Shown here: positions 28,196 to 36,129 of the stretch, in pieces
Numbering within the stretch: the stretch's first letter is position 1
How the letters are laid out: every line of letters starts with the position of its first letter
The notes under the pieces: model-generated
What the model was told of the DNA's origin: nothing
Database searches by the model: none
Seen by the model: the letters and a program-made list of their open reading frames with translations, nothing else
Assembly (NCBI GenBank): GCA_002332755.1
Contig: DDBO01000121.1
Coordinates: 1 to 42,493, forward strand
Direction: 5' to 3'
DNA length: 42,493 nt
DNA from: Bacteroidales bacterium UBA2030
Lineage (GTDB): Bacteria; Bacteroidota; Bacteroidia; Bacteroidales; TTA-H9
Translations under genes and position numbers: made by a program

Positions 28196-29284
28196 CTAAT
28201 ATGAGTAAGCAACTGTATCCACAACTTTTATAGTTGCATTATGCCCCAGCCAGGCATTATTTTCAATCACAACCACATCGCCCGGCTCCAACCCCGATTC
28301 TACGAGGTAATAGTGATCATTCTCAGAGCCTATCGACACCTCAGTCCAATTTGCCTGTCCATTTTTCACCACAAAAACCACAGGTTTGTCTTCTTTGAAA
28401 ACAACAGCTTGCTTGGGGAGGATAAGTGCATTGCTGTGAACAGTGTTAATCGAAACTTTCACATGCATGCCATCTGTCAGAAAATGACAATTATTGTGAG
28501 TAACTATTGCAGATACTTCACACATGCCATTTTCGTCGATCATTGGAGAAATGTAATCAATTATCGCTCGCGAGCATGCATTTTTATCCGAAAGAGAAAT
28601 AATATCGACCATAGTTGTTGGTCGTACAAAAAGAACATCACTTTGAAAAATCTTAAAATAAACCTGTAAGTTCGAATTATCAACAATTGTACACAATTGC
28701 CTCCCCAAGGTTATCTGTCCATGAATTTCATTGTCCATGGCAGCTATTATGCCGCTGATAGGGGCCCTCACGAAACACTTTTGGTAATTATTCAAAGCCT
28801 CTTCCAAATTAATCTCCGCCTCCTTAAATCCACTGATAATTTTGCTATTTTCTAAGACATCCAACGGAATATTATGCAGGTTCTTAACGTCAAATCCTCT
28901 GGCAATTAGATTATCAAGAAACAGTAAATGAGTCCTTTCCAATTGCATCCTGGCCCTCTCGATGGCAACTGTAGCTTCAATGGTATCCAGAAGGGCAATT
29001 ATTTCCCCTTTTTTAACCCATTTTCCATTGTAAGCCCTCATTTCCAGCAATATACCATTCATTGGAAATGAAACTACTGCTTTTCGACCGGATTTAATTA
29101 TGCCATTGGTGTATCGCCGGTTTTCGAAGATTCCTTTTTTGAGTTTAATTACTTTTACTTCAACAGGTTCGGGGAATACCTGAGCAGCCTTGTCTGATTT
29201 TTCAGATGATTGCTTACTGTGATCGCGGCAAGCAGAAAAAACCATCGAAACAATAATTATGCCCCCTAATAATATTCTCTTCAT
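28196..29284 (-). CDS. RND periplasmic adaptor (HlyD-like) lipoprotein
   Basis: A 362-residue adaptor. The ATG at 29284 gives a clean lipoprotein signal (MKRILLGGIIIVSMVFSAC, lipid Cys19); an in-frame TTG further up adds 13 residues that would spoil it. A first lipoyl half (MRAYNGKWVKKGEIIALLD), a helical hairpin (about 95-160), a second lipoyl half (CFVRAPISGIIAAMDNEIHGQITLG), a beta-barrel and a membrane-proximal domain (VESGLEPGDVVVIENNAWLG) follow in the order usual for RND adaptors. It should link the two RND permeases downstream to an outer membrane channel. No TolC gene is in this operon; the one at 15279 or another elsewhere could serve. Confidence 0.9.
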   Translation of the reverse strand: MKRILLGGIIIVSMVFSACRDHSKQSSEKSDKAAQVFPEPVEVKVIKLKKGIFENRRYTNGIIKSGRKAVVSFPMNGILLEMRAYNGKWVKKGEIIALLDTIEATVAIERARMQLERTHLLFLDNLIARGFDVKNLHNIPLDVLENSKIISGFKEAEINLEEALNNYQKCFVRAPISGIIAAMDNEIHGQITLGRQLCTIVDNSNLQVYFKIFQSDVLFVRPTTMVDIISLSDKNACSRAIIDYISPMIDENGMCEVSAIVTHNNCHFLTDGMHVKVSINTVHSNALILPKQAVVFKEDKPVVFVVKNGQANWTEVSIGSENDHYYLVESGLEPGDVVVIENNAWLGHNATIKVVDTVAYSY

Positions 29285-29324
29285 AATAAAATGAGAATTT
29301 GGTGCAAATGAGAACGTTCCCAAT

Positions 29325-29921
29325 TTATTGATATTTTGTAGAACAAAATCTATTTACTAATCTGGCCTTTAAGAAATTGAGATAATTATCTATAATCGTA
29401 TCAGGCAGGTGAGCCGGAAATAACAAAGAGTGTATACAATTATTGTGATCACATATCAAAACATAAGGTTCCTGAACAAAATCAGCAGGGAGTGAGAATA
29501 CATAAGAACCATAGCACCTTGCTGCAATTTTTCTACTATACATATAGTATTTCAATATTGAAGGATCCATTTCGTCTGTTATCAGCACAGTCCGATGAAA
29601 TAAAAATTCATCTTTTTTAAGGTACGAACCAATTAAATCGAGACATGTACTACACATTTTACTATTATACCGTATTAGAATTAATGATGATGTATCAGTA
29701 TGAATCGACCTTAGTAATATCTCTCGCCCTTCTGAATCAATAAGCTCGATACTATCGTTCAATTTCAAACCATCACTAACTGCCTGGTGATATAAAGCCA
29801 AATTACAATCTATTGGAGATCTAAGATCTGAGGATATATTATAATCTTTTAATTGTTGCTTAAAACAAGAACTACATATAATTTGCACAGAAACAAATAA
29901 GAGAATAAACTTTCTTTTCAT
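29325..29921 (-). CDS. Thioredoxin-like lipoprotein with CxxC motif
   Basis: A 198-residue protein from ATG 29921 (the frame reaches TTG 29939, but the signal sequence starts at MKRKFILLF). A lipoprotein-type signal ends at SSC (Cys19, with another Cys at 16). The core resembles a thioredoxin/AhpC-like fold: strand SLILIRYNSKMCSTCLDL with CSTC at residues 90-93, then RTVLITD, and a strand FVQEPYVLICDHNN where the family often has a cis-Pro region. The similarity is weak and by motif only. It sits between the beta-propeller and adaptor genes. If it is redox-active, the four-Cys peptide encoded first in the operon is an obvious candidate substrate, but that is inference. Confidence 0.6.
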   Translation of the reverse strand: MKRKFILLFVSVQIICSSCFKQQLKDYNISSDLRSPIDCNLALYHQAVSDGLKLNDSIELIDSEGREILLRSIHTDTSSLILIRYNSKMCSTCLDLIGSYLKKDEFLFHRTVLITDEMDPSILKYYMYSRKIAARCYGSYVFSLPADFVQEPYVLICDHNNCIHSLLFPAHLPDTIIDNYLNFLKARLVNRFCSTKYQ

Positions 29922-29965
29922 AATCTTAATATATTTCAAATAATATTCAAATAAAAACTATAATA

Positions 29966-31174
29966 TTATTTCAAATCCACCACAAATAAAACAGGATTAT
30001 CTAATTCACCAATATTCTTTAACTTAGACATAATTTGCTTTTGCCTATCTTCTGAAAGATAGCTGCACTTATTTTGTCCACTTTCAAGAGCTTCTTTCAA
30101 CACAAAAGCATTCACAGACATGTATAACTTACCCTCGTTAATATAAAAACCCTGGGCATTAACCAATGGATTAAATATCTCAGGAGGGTCTGTATATTTT
30201 ATTGTCGAGCAAATGTGGGTAATGGTATCATAGTAACAATTATAACCCTCGTTATTTAATCCAAATGTAAAAAACAAATGTTGTTTATATTTATCAAATC
30301 TACTGATACTAAAGACTCTTTTCTTTTCAGCACAATATTGCATTAGATTGAGCATATCCTGAGGTTGCGACATGCTTCCGGGCAAATCATCAAGCGAACG
30401 ATTGGCATGACTTCCAAAATCAAAATACCATGCAGGAAGAACCTCTGCTCCATTAAGCTGGAAAATCGTATCAACGCAATTCACAGGTAAGAGATAAACT
30501 TTTCCTTCTGTATTTATAAAACGCGACCATACAGCCTCTATCAGGTAATTATTAGGAAATTTGGTTGCCAGAAGCTGCCCGTCTTCATTAAATGTATAAA
30601 AATGATACTTCCCGTGACGTCCATTATCAAATAAATATATATAACCATCCTTCCTGAAGAAATTAAAATTAAATAGAGGTCTGGGGGGTTTATATCTTTC
30701 ATTTATATTAAAATTCCCAAGATAGGTACCATCAAGCTTAAACATTTCCACCGAAGTGTACGAAGATATATATATTATGGAATCCTCTATAAAGAAATCA
30801 CTAATAATTTCGAACTTTCCCGGGCCTTCACCCAATTCCCCAATTTTTCGCCTGAATTTTCCATGCGTGTTAAAAACATATATTGGGCGATTATCCTGCA
30901 AGATATAGATCAGTGTGTCGAGAACTTTAAAATACATAACATTTCCCAATTCGATACCATTAAAATTCTCAAGTGGAATAACGTCCATATCACGCACGAA
31001 CGGGCGGTAAAAAGTATTATAGTCAGCAACGGGATCGAACGATACTTCAACAGTATGGAAATTCCCCATTTCAACCTTTTCATGCTTGCTTCTTCCGCAT
31101 GATGCCAATAGATACAGACAAAGGAAAATAGCTGTATTATATAAAATTAACCTCAAAATTCTAATAATATCCAT
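29966..31174 (-). CDS. 6-bladed beta-propeller lipoprotein
   Basis: A 402-residue protein with a lipoprotein signal (LCLYLLASC, lipid Cys26). It has repeated blade-like strands of the type IYVFNTHGKFRRKIGELGEGPGKF and SVEMFKLDGTYLGNF, the NHL-like pattern of the Bacteroidota 6-bladed beta-propeller family (BF3164-type). Family members are often encoded beside small NVEALA-type secreted peptides, and a small peptide gene lies just upstream here. Their biochemical role is not established to my knowledge; surface or periplasmic binding is likely. It begins 67 bases after the peptide gene, with a hairpin between them, and is followed by the CxxC lipoprotein gene 44 bases on. Strongly AT-rich. Confidence 0.83.
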   Translation of the reverse strand: MDIIRILRLILYNTAIFLCLYLLASCGRSKHEKVEMGNFHTVEVSFDPVADYNTFYRPFVRDMDVIPLENFNGIELGNVMYFKVLDTLIYILQDNRPIYVFNTHGKFRRKIGELGEGPGKFEIISDFFIEDSIIYISSYTSVEMFKLDGTYLGNFNINERYKPPRPLFNFNFFRKDGYIYLFDNGRHGKYHFYTFNEDGQLLATKFPNNYLIEAVWSRFINTEGKVYLLPVNCVDTIFQLNGAEVLPAWYFDFGSHANRSLDDLPGSMSQPQDMLNLMQYCAEKKRVFSISRFDKYKQHLFFTFGLNNEGYNCYYDTITHICSTIKYTDPPEIFNPLVNAQGFYINEGKLYMSVNAFVLKEALESGQNKCSYLSEDRQKQIMSKLKNIGELDNPVLFVVDLK

Positions 31175-31206
31175 TTTAATTTAATTGGAATATTTGTTTA
31201 ATAGAA

Positions 31207-31231
31207 AGGGCTAACCGCAGGGGTCAGCCCT
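31207..31231 (-). terminator. Terminator-like hairpin between the peptide gene and its downstream genes
   Basis: An inverted repeat (AGGGCT at 31207-31212, AGCCCT at 31226-31231) extends by three more pairs (ACC/GGT) after one mismatch, with a 5-nt loop. On the minus strand the stem is followed by TTTCTATT, a moderate U-run. It lies 11 bases past the peptide stop. It could end most transcripts so the peptide is made in excess of the downstream proteins, with the rest reading through. Confidence 0.55.
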
Positions 31232-31241
31232 CATTAATTTG

Positions 31242-31478
31242 TTAATCAATTACTACAGGCGGCAACCAAATACCGCATGGAGCAGGAGTGCAAGATGGCA
31301 CAGGTGCGCCCGTACAGGTTGTTTCTTTAAGTTCGTGACCGGCAAACCAACCACAATTGCGAAATACCCAATCTTTGGCTTTGTTTTCTTCTGCACTGGC
31401 TTGAATTGGCGGCCAAAATTGTAAGAGAACATAACCTAAAAGTATAAAAGCGAAAATAATTATTCTTCTGCTTTTCAT
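31242..31478 (-). CDS. Small secreted Cys-containing peptide (NVEALA-like, tentative)
   Basis: A 78-residue product with a basic start (MKSRR), a hydrophobic segment (residues 6-20) and a plausible signal peptidase site after QASA (residue 29), leaving a mature peptide of about 49 residues. The mature part has four Cys (42, 55, 63, 68), three Trp and a Pro-rich end (PSCTPAPCGIWLPPV). It does not carry the NVEALA motif itself, but length, signal, Cys content and position before a 6-bladed propeller gene resemble that group. It is the first gene after a near-consensus promoter and is followed by a hairpin. I do not recognise a function; export or display by the downstream system is a hypothesis. 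Confidence 0.65.
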   Translation of the reverse strand: MKSRRIIIFAFILLGYVLLQFWPPIQASAEENKAKDWVFRNCGWFAGHELKETTCTGAPVPSCTPAPCGIWLPPVVID

Positions 31479-31564
31479 GGTTTTGATTTTTAGGATTAGT
31501 AAAAGAAAATTAAATTAATTTAGAGGAATGAAATTGCAATATTTTATTATTTTTTATCAACCTA

Positions 31565-31581
31565 ATTTCCCCCAGGGAAAT
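31565..31581. other. Leader hairpin (7-bp stem)
   Basis: ATTTCCC (31565-31571) pairs exactly with GGGAAAT (31575-31581) around a 3-nt loop. It lies in the untranslated leader upstream of the peptide gene, between the (TA)9 tract and the start codon. It may be an RNA control element or stabiliser. Confidence 0.4.
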
Positions 31582-31612
31582 AGAACCCTTGTTGCAGATA
31601 AATTAAAAATGT

Positions 31613-31630
31613 TATATATATATATATATA
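31613..31630. repeat. (TA)9 dinucleotide tract
   Basis: Nine uninterrupted TA units in the leader of the peptide operon, about 26 bases downstream of the predicted transcript start. Such tracts are prone to slippage and are self-complementary in RNA. Confidence 0.9.
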
Positions 31631-31662
31631 CCACACCGTCCTGTTCATTCTTGCGTTACTTA

Positions 31663-31693
31663 CAAATGTACTATAAAAAAATAAAATTGCAAA
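31663..31693 (-). promoter_or_regulatory. Near-consensus Bacteroidota promoter of the peptide/RND operon
   Basis: The minus strand has TTTG (31693-31690), a 19-base spacer, then TACATTTG (31670-31663). This matches the -33 TTTG / -7 TAnnTTTG consensus with ideal spacing and is the best promoter in the window. The predicted start near 31656 gives a leader of about 178 nt before the peptide ATG. The -33 box lies only 22 bases past the stop of the upstream gene. Confidence 0.72.
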
Positions 31694-31714
31694 ATTGCTT
31701 TCTATTAAAACAAA

Positions 31715-34700
31715 TTATTCCCCCTGTACCTGCACCACAGCCTGGCGTTTTTTCCCGTCCATTTTTACAAGCAATGGACGGGTGAAGCGTACATGTCTGA
31801 AAAACCGTGTGCGATTCACCAATGGCTGCGCATTGAGGATGTCGTAATTGATAAAATTCTCCCGATTCACAATCTGAATGGAGAAGTACCCAACATTCAT
31901 GCTGGTTACATTATGGAAAAAGTGTGAGCCCGATGAGGCATCGAGGGGAAAATCTTCCAGCGCAGTTTCCACTATTACTTTGGCTCCCGAAATCATAGGC
32001 CAGGCTACGGGTATTCCAATCCACCGGTCGCGCGTGCCCCAACGGCCTGGTCCAATCAGAATATACTGAAGTCCTGCTTTGGTCATCTCCTGATTCAGGG
32101 CATCGATTTCGCGGGCCATTTCTTCGGTTAAGCTTTTATCAAAATCTTCAGGATCTACGAAAATAACATCTGTGATATAGTCAATTAAGCCATTCCCCAT
32201 GATTCGCGTAGAGGATAAAACCACCGTGGATGGGTTAATCTGGTTGAAGTCGATTTCATAGTCCTGGGCTGATCCCAATAAGGGTTTGATCTGCAAGAGA
32301 TAAAAAGTACTGCGCCCCTGTGTATCGCGCGTAAGATCGACGGCGAACTCTATCTCGACAGGTGCTCCCATGGCCTCCTTTACCACATCCAGACATACTT
32401 CTATCGTACGGGCCAGAGGTATATAATTGTATTTCAAAATATCGGCGAAATTAAGCACCCTCGGGCCGGGCTTTGTAGTTCCTGGGCTTAAAACATGGGT
32501 ATCGGGGTTATAAACCGAAGCAAGATGTTTGAGATTTCCATGACGCTCTGCATCGTCGAGTTCCAATTTTATTAATCCGGCTTCTTCGCCGCGATTCAGC
32601 AAATCGATATCGGGATTTTTAAGATTTACGGCATAAAAATACACCTGGGAACCTTTATACAGGTCGCGGGGAGTGAGGATTTCGAGATTGGGATAGGCGG
32701 GCGAAAACCGATAGGCTTTCTCTCCTTCCACAACATAGCGTCCCAGTCCCAGGGCCAACACGGCAAAACCCTCTTCGGGTTTCATGTGGGCAAAAGGATA
32801 ATAGTTGAACGACTGAGCCACCCCGCTGATGTGAGGATAGAAATAAGAGTCGTAGGGACTGCCGGCCACTTCCTGTATAACCACAGCCATTCGTTCCTCC
32901 TCTATTTTATAATTCACAGCCTGAATATAGGCTTTGGCTGTTTTACTAAATACGCTGGCAAACACCAGTTTCACTGCATCGCAACACTGCCGGGCTCGTA
33001 TCACAGGGTCAGGATGATTGTTGGGGATGAGGAATGTTTCGAAAATACCGGCAAAGGGCTGCATCATACTATCCTCAAAAAGCCCTGACGAGCGCACGGC
33101 CAAAGGTTTGTTGATGGCCATCACTACTTTGCGCAGACGGCTCACCAGCAACTCACTGAGTTTGGCTTGCAGAAAGGCTTTTCTAATTTCGGTTTCATCG
33201 TCGGAATGTAAGGCCACATCCCACAACTTATTCCTCTCCATGAAGGCCTCAAACTCATCTGTTCCAATGATAAAAGTTTTGGGAGACCTTATGTTGATAT
33301 TTGGTATGATCTGATGAAAATCAAAATTATATATCAGTGTATTAATAAATGCCACGCCCCGGCCTTTACCCCCCAATGCACCCGAAGCCAGGGAAAGAAT
33401 TGTGGATTCCTCGGTCAGATAAGCCTCGTCCCAAGGGATAACCTTGCCCCTGTTTTGTTCGTTGCGGTGCTGTACGATAGCCTCGAGCAGAAACTTGCGA
33501 ATATCCTCAGGTTTTTCGAAATGCTCGAGCCGGAAAGGATATATGGTCTTGGCAATCTGAACTTCGCCCCTGGCCATAAACCACAGGGAGAAATGGTTGC
33601 GCCGGGCATGGTAAATGAGCGAATCGTCGGGGATAGTGCGCAGCAACTTTTCAAACTCCCGCAGCGTTCGGGCGGTAGCTATAGGGCGTCCATTGGCATC
33701 TTTGTAAATAAAGCTGCCAAAACCCAGATAAGTGCCAATGAAATACTTGATATCCTGCACCAGAGTATCAGATTCCTTGTTGATGAAGCTGGCTTTGAGC
33801 AGGAAGGCTCGATGAGAATTTTCAGGGTCAGAGGATTGAATGATTACAGGCAGGTCTTTGTGATTTTGCCGGATTTCCTCGGTAAGTTTAAAACCGGCTT
33901 CTTCGTCGTAAATATTATTGCGCTTAAACTTCACATCTGTAATTACACAAAGCATGAAATCGCGATACTTGTGATAGATGGCAATGGCTTCTTCGTAGTC
34001 GGATGCCAGCAAAATTTTAGGCCGAGCCCTGAGTTTCAATACCTTGTATAATTCATCGGCATTTACGTCTTCAATCAACTGTCGGGTTTGCTCCAAAACG
34101 ATGGAGTAAAGCAACTGCAGATAGCGCGAATAATATTTTACACTGTCTTCTACCAACAAAATTACCCTCACTAGGCCCACACGGGTATCGTTTTCTACGT
34201 TTACCCTGTCCTCAAGGTGTTTTACCATTGCAAAAAATATTTTGCTATCACCATTCCATACAAAGAGTTTATCAATATTGCGGGTAAGGGTCGGATTGCG
34301 TTCAAAATAGGCCAGCTCAGCATTATTGTTGAGAAGCAGATAAACAGGAATATAGGGGAATTTTTCGCGTATTATTTTTGAAAAATTGACGGGCATTTGT
34401 TTGTCGGCCCCCACCATGACGATGACCATATCGAAATGCCTTTCTTCGAGCTGGGCAAGGGCCTCCTCGGCTGTAGAGACGCCGGTGATACGCGGCACCG
34501 AAGTAAGATTGAGATGATAATATTCGCCGAGAATATGCTCCGAAAACTGTCCCTCACGTTCGATGCTATAGGCGTCGTAAAGCGTGGCTACAAGAAGAAT
34601 TTCTCTGACCTTAAAAGGCATAAGGTCGTGGAAAATATCACGCATGTAGTTGCTTCGGTTGAGAAATCGCTGCAAAAGCATCTTGGAGTTGAGCAACGAA

Positions 34701-35902
34701 GGTTGTCTCACAAGCTGGCTTTCCTCCTTTTTATGTCCAACCAATTCTCTTCCCCTGAGTGCATTGAGGTATCCGGATACCAGCGAAGCCACATTAACCA
34801 GTAGTTGCCTTTCTTCTTTCAAAAAGGGGCCTTCGTCGAGGTCGGGAAAGCGACGGTTGTAGAAAATTTCGAGGGTACCCTTTTTATGGTCTATGGTTTC
34901 AAACTCCTGCACCTGAGCCCACCGGCTTTCAGAAAACTGAGCGGAGGTATATTGTCGTCCGTCATAGGTAATTCGGGCGCAGGCATATTGGGGGTATTGC
35001 CATGCCTGAGGTAGTATATTCACGAGCTTTTCGAAAGTCTCTTCTAACGATTTTGCCTCTCTGAGCAAGGCAGTCGTTTGGTTAATAGCCGACAGCTCCT
35101 TCAGGCGTTCCTGGGTCACCTGCTTATCTTCTCTCCCTTTTACGCTGTTGAGGTATCCGGCAATGATGCCAGCGATATTGTCAATCAGGTTACGTTCTTC
35201 TTTAAGAAAGGGCCCTTCGTCAAACTCGGGAAAATCCTGCAAATAAAAAACTTCTACAGCCCCGGTTTTTCCGTCGATGGTTTCGAATGGAGCTGTCATC
35301 TTCCACTGCGAAGTAATAAAATTTGGACTGGTGAAAACGGCCGTATCGTAAATAATTCGTGCGGTAGTATAATCAGGATATTGCCAGGCCGAAGGAAGCA
35401 AAGCGGCTATCTCGCGCAGTGTATCAGGTACCGAACGACCCTGTTTGATGAGCAGGGTTGTTTTGTTGATGGCTTCGAGTTCCTTTAAGCGCTCCTGCGT
35501 AAATAGCTGGCTTTGCCGACCGATAATGCGGTTGATGAACCCTTCCAGCAAGCGGGCAGCCTGATTAAGCGCTGCCTGATCATCCTCATGAAATTGTCTG
35601 TCACATTCCGGGGCATACACTACCTGCAGTAAACCTTTCTTGCCATCAAAAGTCTCGAAACGCGATTCAATGGAATTGCTTGTAGCTATAAATTTCTCGG
35701 TACACGCCAGCAGGTTATCGTAAATCACCCTGACACCGTTGCCCTGCTCCGTACAAAATTCCCCGGCCAGGATATTACAAAGTTCGTCGATTACAGGTTT
35801 TATTTCGAGGGCATCGGTGCGCGTAGCCTCTTCAATGCGTTTGAGCAAATGCAAATGCTTACGACTGATCTGACCTTCAGGATTATTCACTTGTTCCTGC
35901 AT
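31715..35902 (-). CDS. Multidomain PEP/pyruvate-binding protein with GAF-like repeats and receiver domain
   Basis: A 1395-residue cytoplasmic protein. Three tandem GAF-like repeats cover about residues 10-130, 135-257 and 263-386; the last two share ERLKEL.AIN.TT, AWQYP.Y and FDEGPFLKEER-type blocks. A degenerate receiver-like domain (about 433-565) is followed by a receiver with key residues in place (about 578-725): acidic pair in LLVEDS (585-586), Asp656 in CVITDVKF, and Lys709 in FINKES, split by an insertion. The C-terminal half resembles the ATP-binding part of PPDK/PEP synthase: GALGGKGRGV (about 841-850), AVRSSGLFEDS (about 935-945), VEIEFAVD and YLLQIKPL. I see no phospho-His swivel or PEP-binding barrel, so a complete PEP synthase reaction is unlikely. 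It may be a two-component-linked sensor/kinase. Substrate unknown. Confidence 0.85.
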   Translation of the reverse strand: MQEQVNNPEGQISRKHLHLLKRIEEATRTDALEIKPVIDELCNILAGEFCTEQGNGVRVIYDNLLACTEKFIATSNSIESRFETFDGKKGLLQVVYAPECDRQFHEDDQAALNQAARLLEGFINRIIGRQSQLFTQERLKELEAINKTTLLIKQGRSVPDTLREIAALLPSAWQYPDYTTARIIYDTAVFTSPNFITSQWKMTAPFETIDGKTGAVEVFYLQDFPEFDEGPFLKEERNLIDNIAGIIAGYLNSVKGREDKQVTQERLKELSAINQTTALLREAKSLEETFEKLVNILPQAWQYPQYACARITYDGRQYTSAQFSESRWAQVQEFETIDHKKGTLEIFYNRRFPDLDEGPFLKEERQLLVNVASLVSGYLNALRGRELVGHKKEESQLVRQPSLLNSKMLLQRFLNRSNYMRDIFHDLMPFKVREILLVATLYDAYSIEREGQFSEHILGEYYHLNLTSVPRITGVSTAEEALAQLEERHFDMVIVMVGADKQMPVNFSKIIREKFPYIPVYLLLNNNAELAYFERNPTLTRNIDKLFVWNGDSKIFFAMVKHLEDRVNVENDTRVGLVRVILLVEDSVKYYSRYLQLLYSIVLEQTRQLIEDVNADELYKVLKLRARPKILLASDYEEAIAIYHKYRDFMLCVITDVKFKRNNIYDEEAGFKLTEEIRQNHKDLPVIIQSSDPENSHRAFLLKASFINKESDTLVQDIKYFIGTYLGFGSFIYKDANGRPIATARTLREFEKLLRTIPDDSLIYHARRNHFSLWFMARGEVQIAKTIYPFRLEHFEKPEDIRKFLLEAIVQHRNEQNRGKVIPWDEAYLTEESTILSLASGALGGKGRGVAFINTLIYNFDFHQIIPNINIRSPKTFIIGTDEFEAFMERNKLWDVALHSDDETEIRKAFLQAKLSELLVSRLRKVVMAINKPLAVRSSGLFEDSMMQPFAGIFETFLIPNNHPDPVIRARQCCDAVKLVFASVFSKTAKAYIQAVNYKIEEERMAVVIQEVAGSPYDSYFYPHISGVAQSFNYYPFAHMKPEEGFAVLALGLGRYVVEGEKAYRFSPAYPNLEILTPRDLYKGSQVYFYAVNLKNPDIDLLNRGEEAGLIKLELDDAERHGNLKHLASVYNPDTHVLSPGTTKPGPRVLNFADILKYNYIPLARTIEVCLDVVKEAMGAPVEIEFAVDLTRDTQGRSTFYLLQIKPLLGSAQDYEIDFNQINPSTVVLSSTRIMGNGLIDYITDVIFVDPEDFDKSLTEEMAREIDALNQEMTKAGLQYILIGPGRWGTRDRWIGIPVAWPMISGAKVIVETALEDFPLDASSGSHFFHNVTSMNVGYFSIQIVNRENFINYDILNAQPLVNRTRFFRHVRFTRPLLVKMDGKKRQAVVQVQGE

Positions 35903-35944
35903 ACGACTTAAAGTTTTGTCTTACATATTTTTTCATGGACCATT

Positions 35945-35952
35945 CAAAATTA
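35945..35952 (-). promoter_or_regulatory. -7 promoter box of the PEP-binding protein gene
   Basis: The minus strand reads TAATTTTG, matching TAnnTTTG, 42 bases upstream of the ATG at 35902. No clear -33 element. Confidence 0.45.
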
Positions 35953-36022
35953 ATCGAATTCCATTTTGGGTGCGCAGGGTGGCTATTAATACGAAAATCG
36001 CTGCCCTATTTTTAAGGGAAAC

Positions 36023-36061
36023 ACGGATAAAACATCCGTAAGGGGTTGAATTTATTCACCC
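36023..36061. promoter_or_regulatory. Two inverted repeats upstream of gdhA
   Basis: ACGGAT (36023-36028) and ATCCGT (36034-36039) form a perfect 6-bp inverted repeat. Just after it, GGTTGAAT (36044-36051) and ATTCACCC (36054-36061) form a second with 7 of 8 matches. A further ACGGATAA copy lies at 36085-36092, overlapping the possible gdhA -7 box. They may be regulator sites or RNA hairpins. Confidence 0.35.
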
Positions 36062-36088
36062 GTTTTAGAGCTACTTTTCAAAAACGGA

Positions 36089-36096
36089 TAATATTG
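36089..36096 (+). promoter_or_regulatory. Possible -7 box of gdhA
   Basis: TAATATTG differs from TAnnTTTG at one position and lies 33 bases before the gdhA ATG. A TTTTAG at 36063-36068 is at roughly the right distance for a -33 element. Confidence 0.3.
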
Positions 36097-36129
36097 TTTC
36101 ACTTTTAGAAACCCAAAAACCTTTTTGCC

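Noticed and set aside
31754..31782. Inverted repeat CCCGTCCA/TGGACGGG as terminator of the PEP-binding gene
   Set aside because: It lies inside the last codons and is followed on the minus strand by an A-run, not a U-run.
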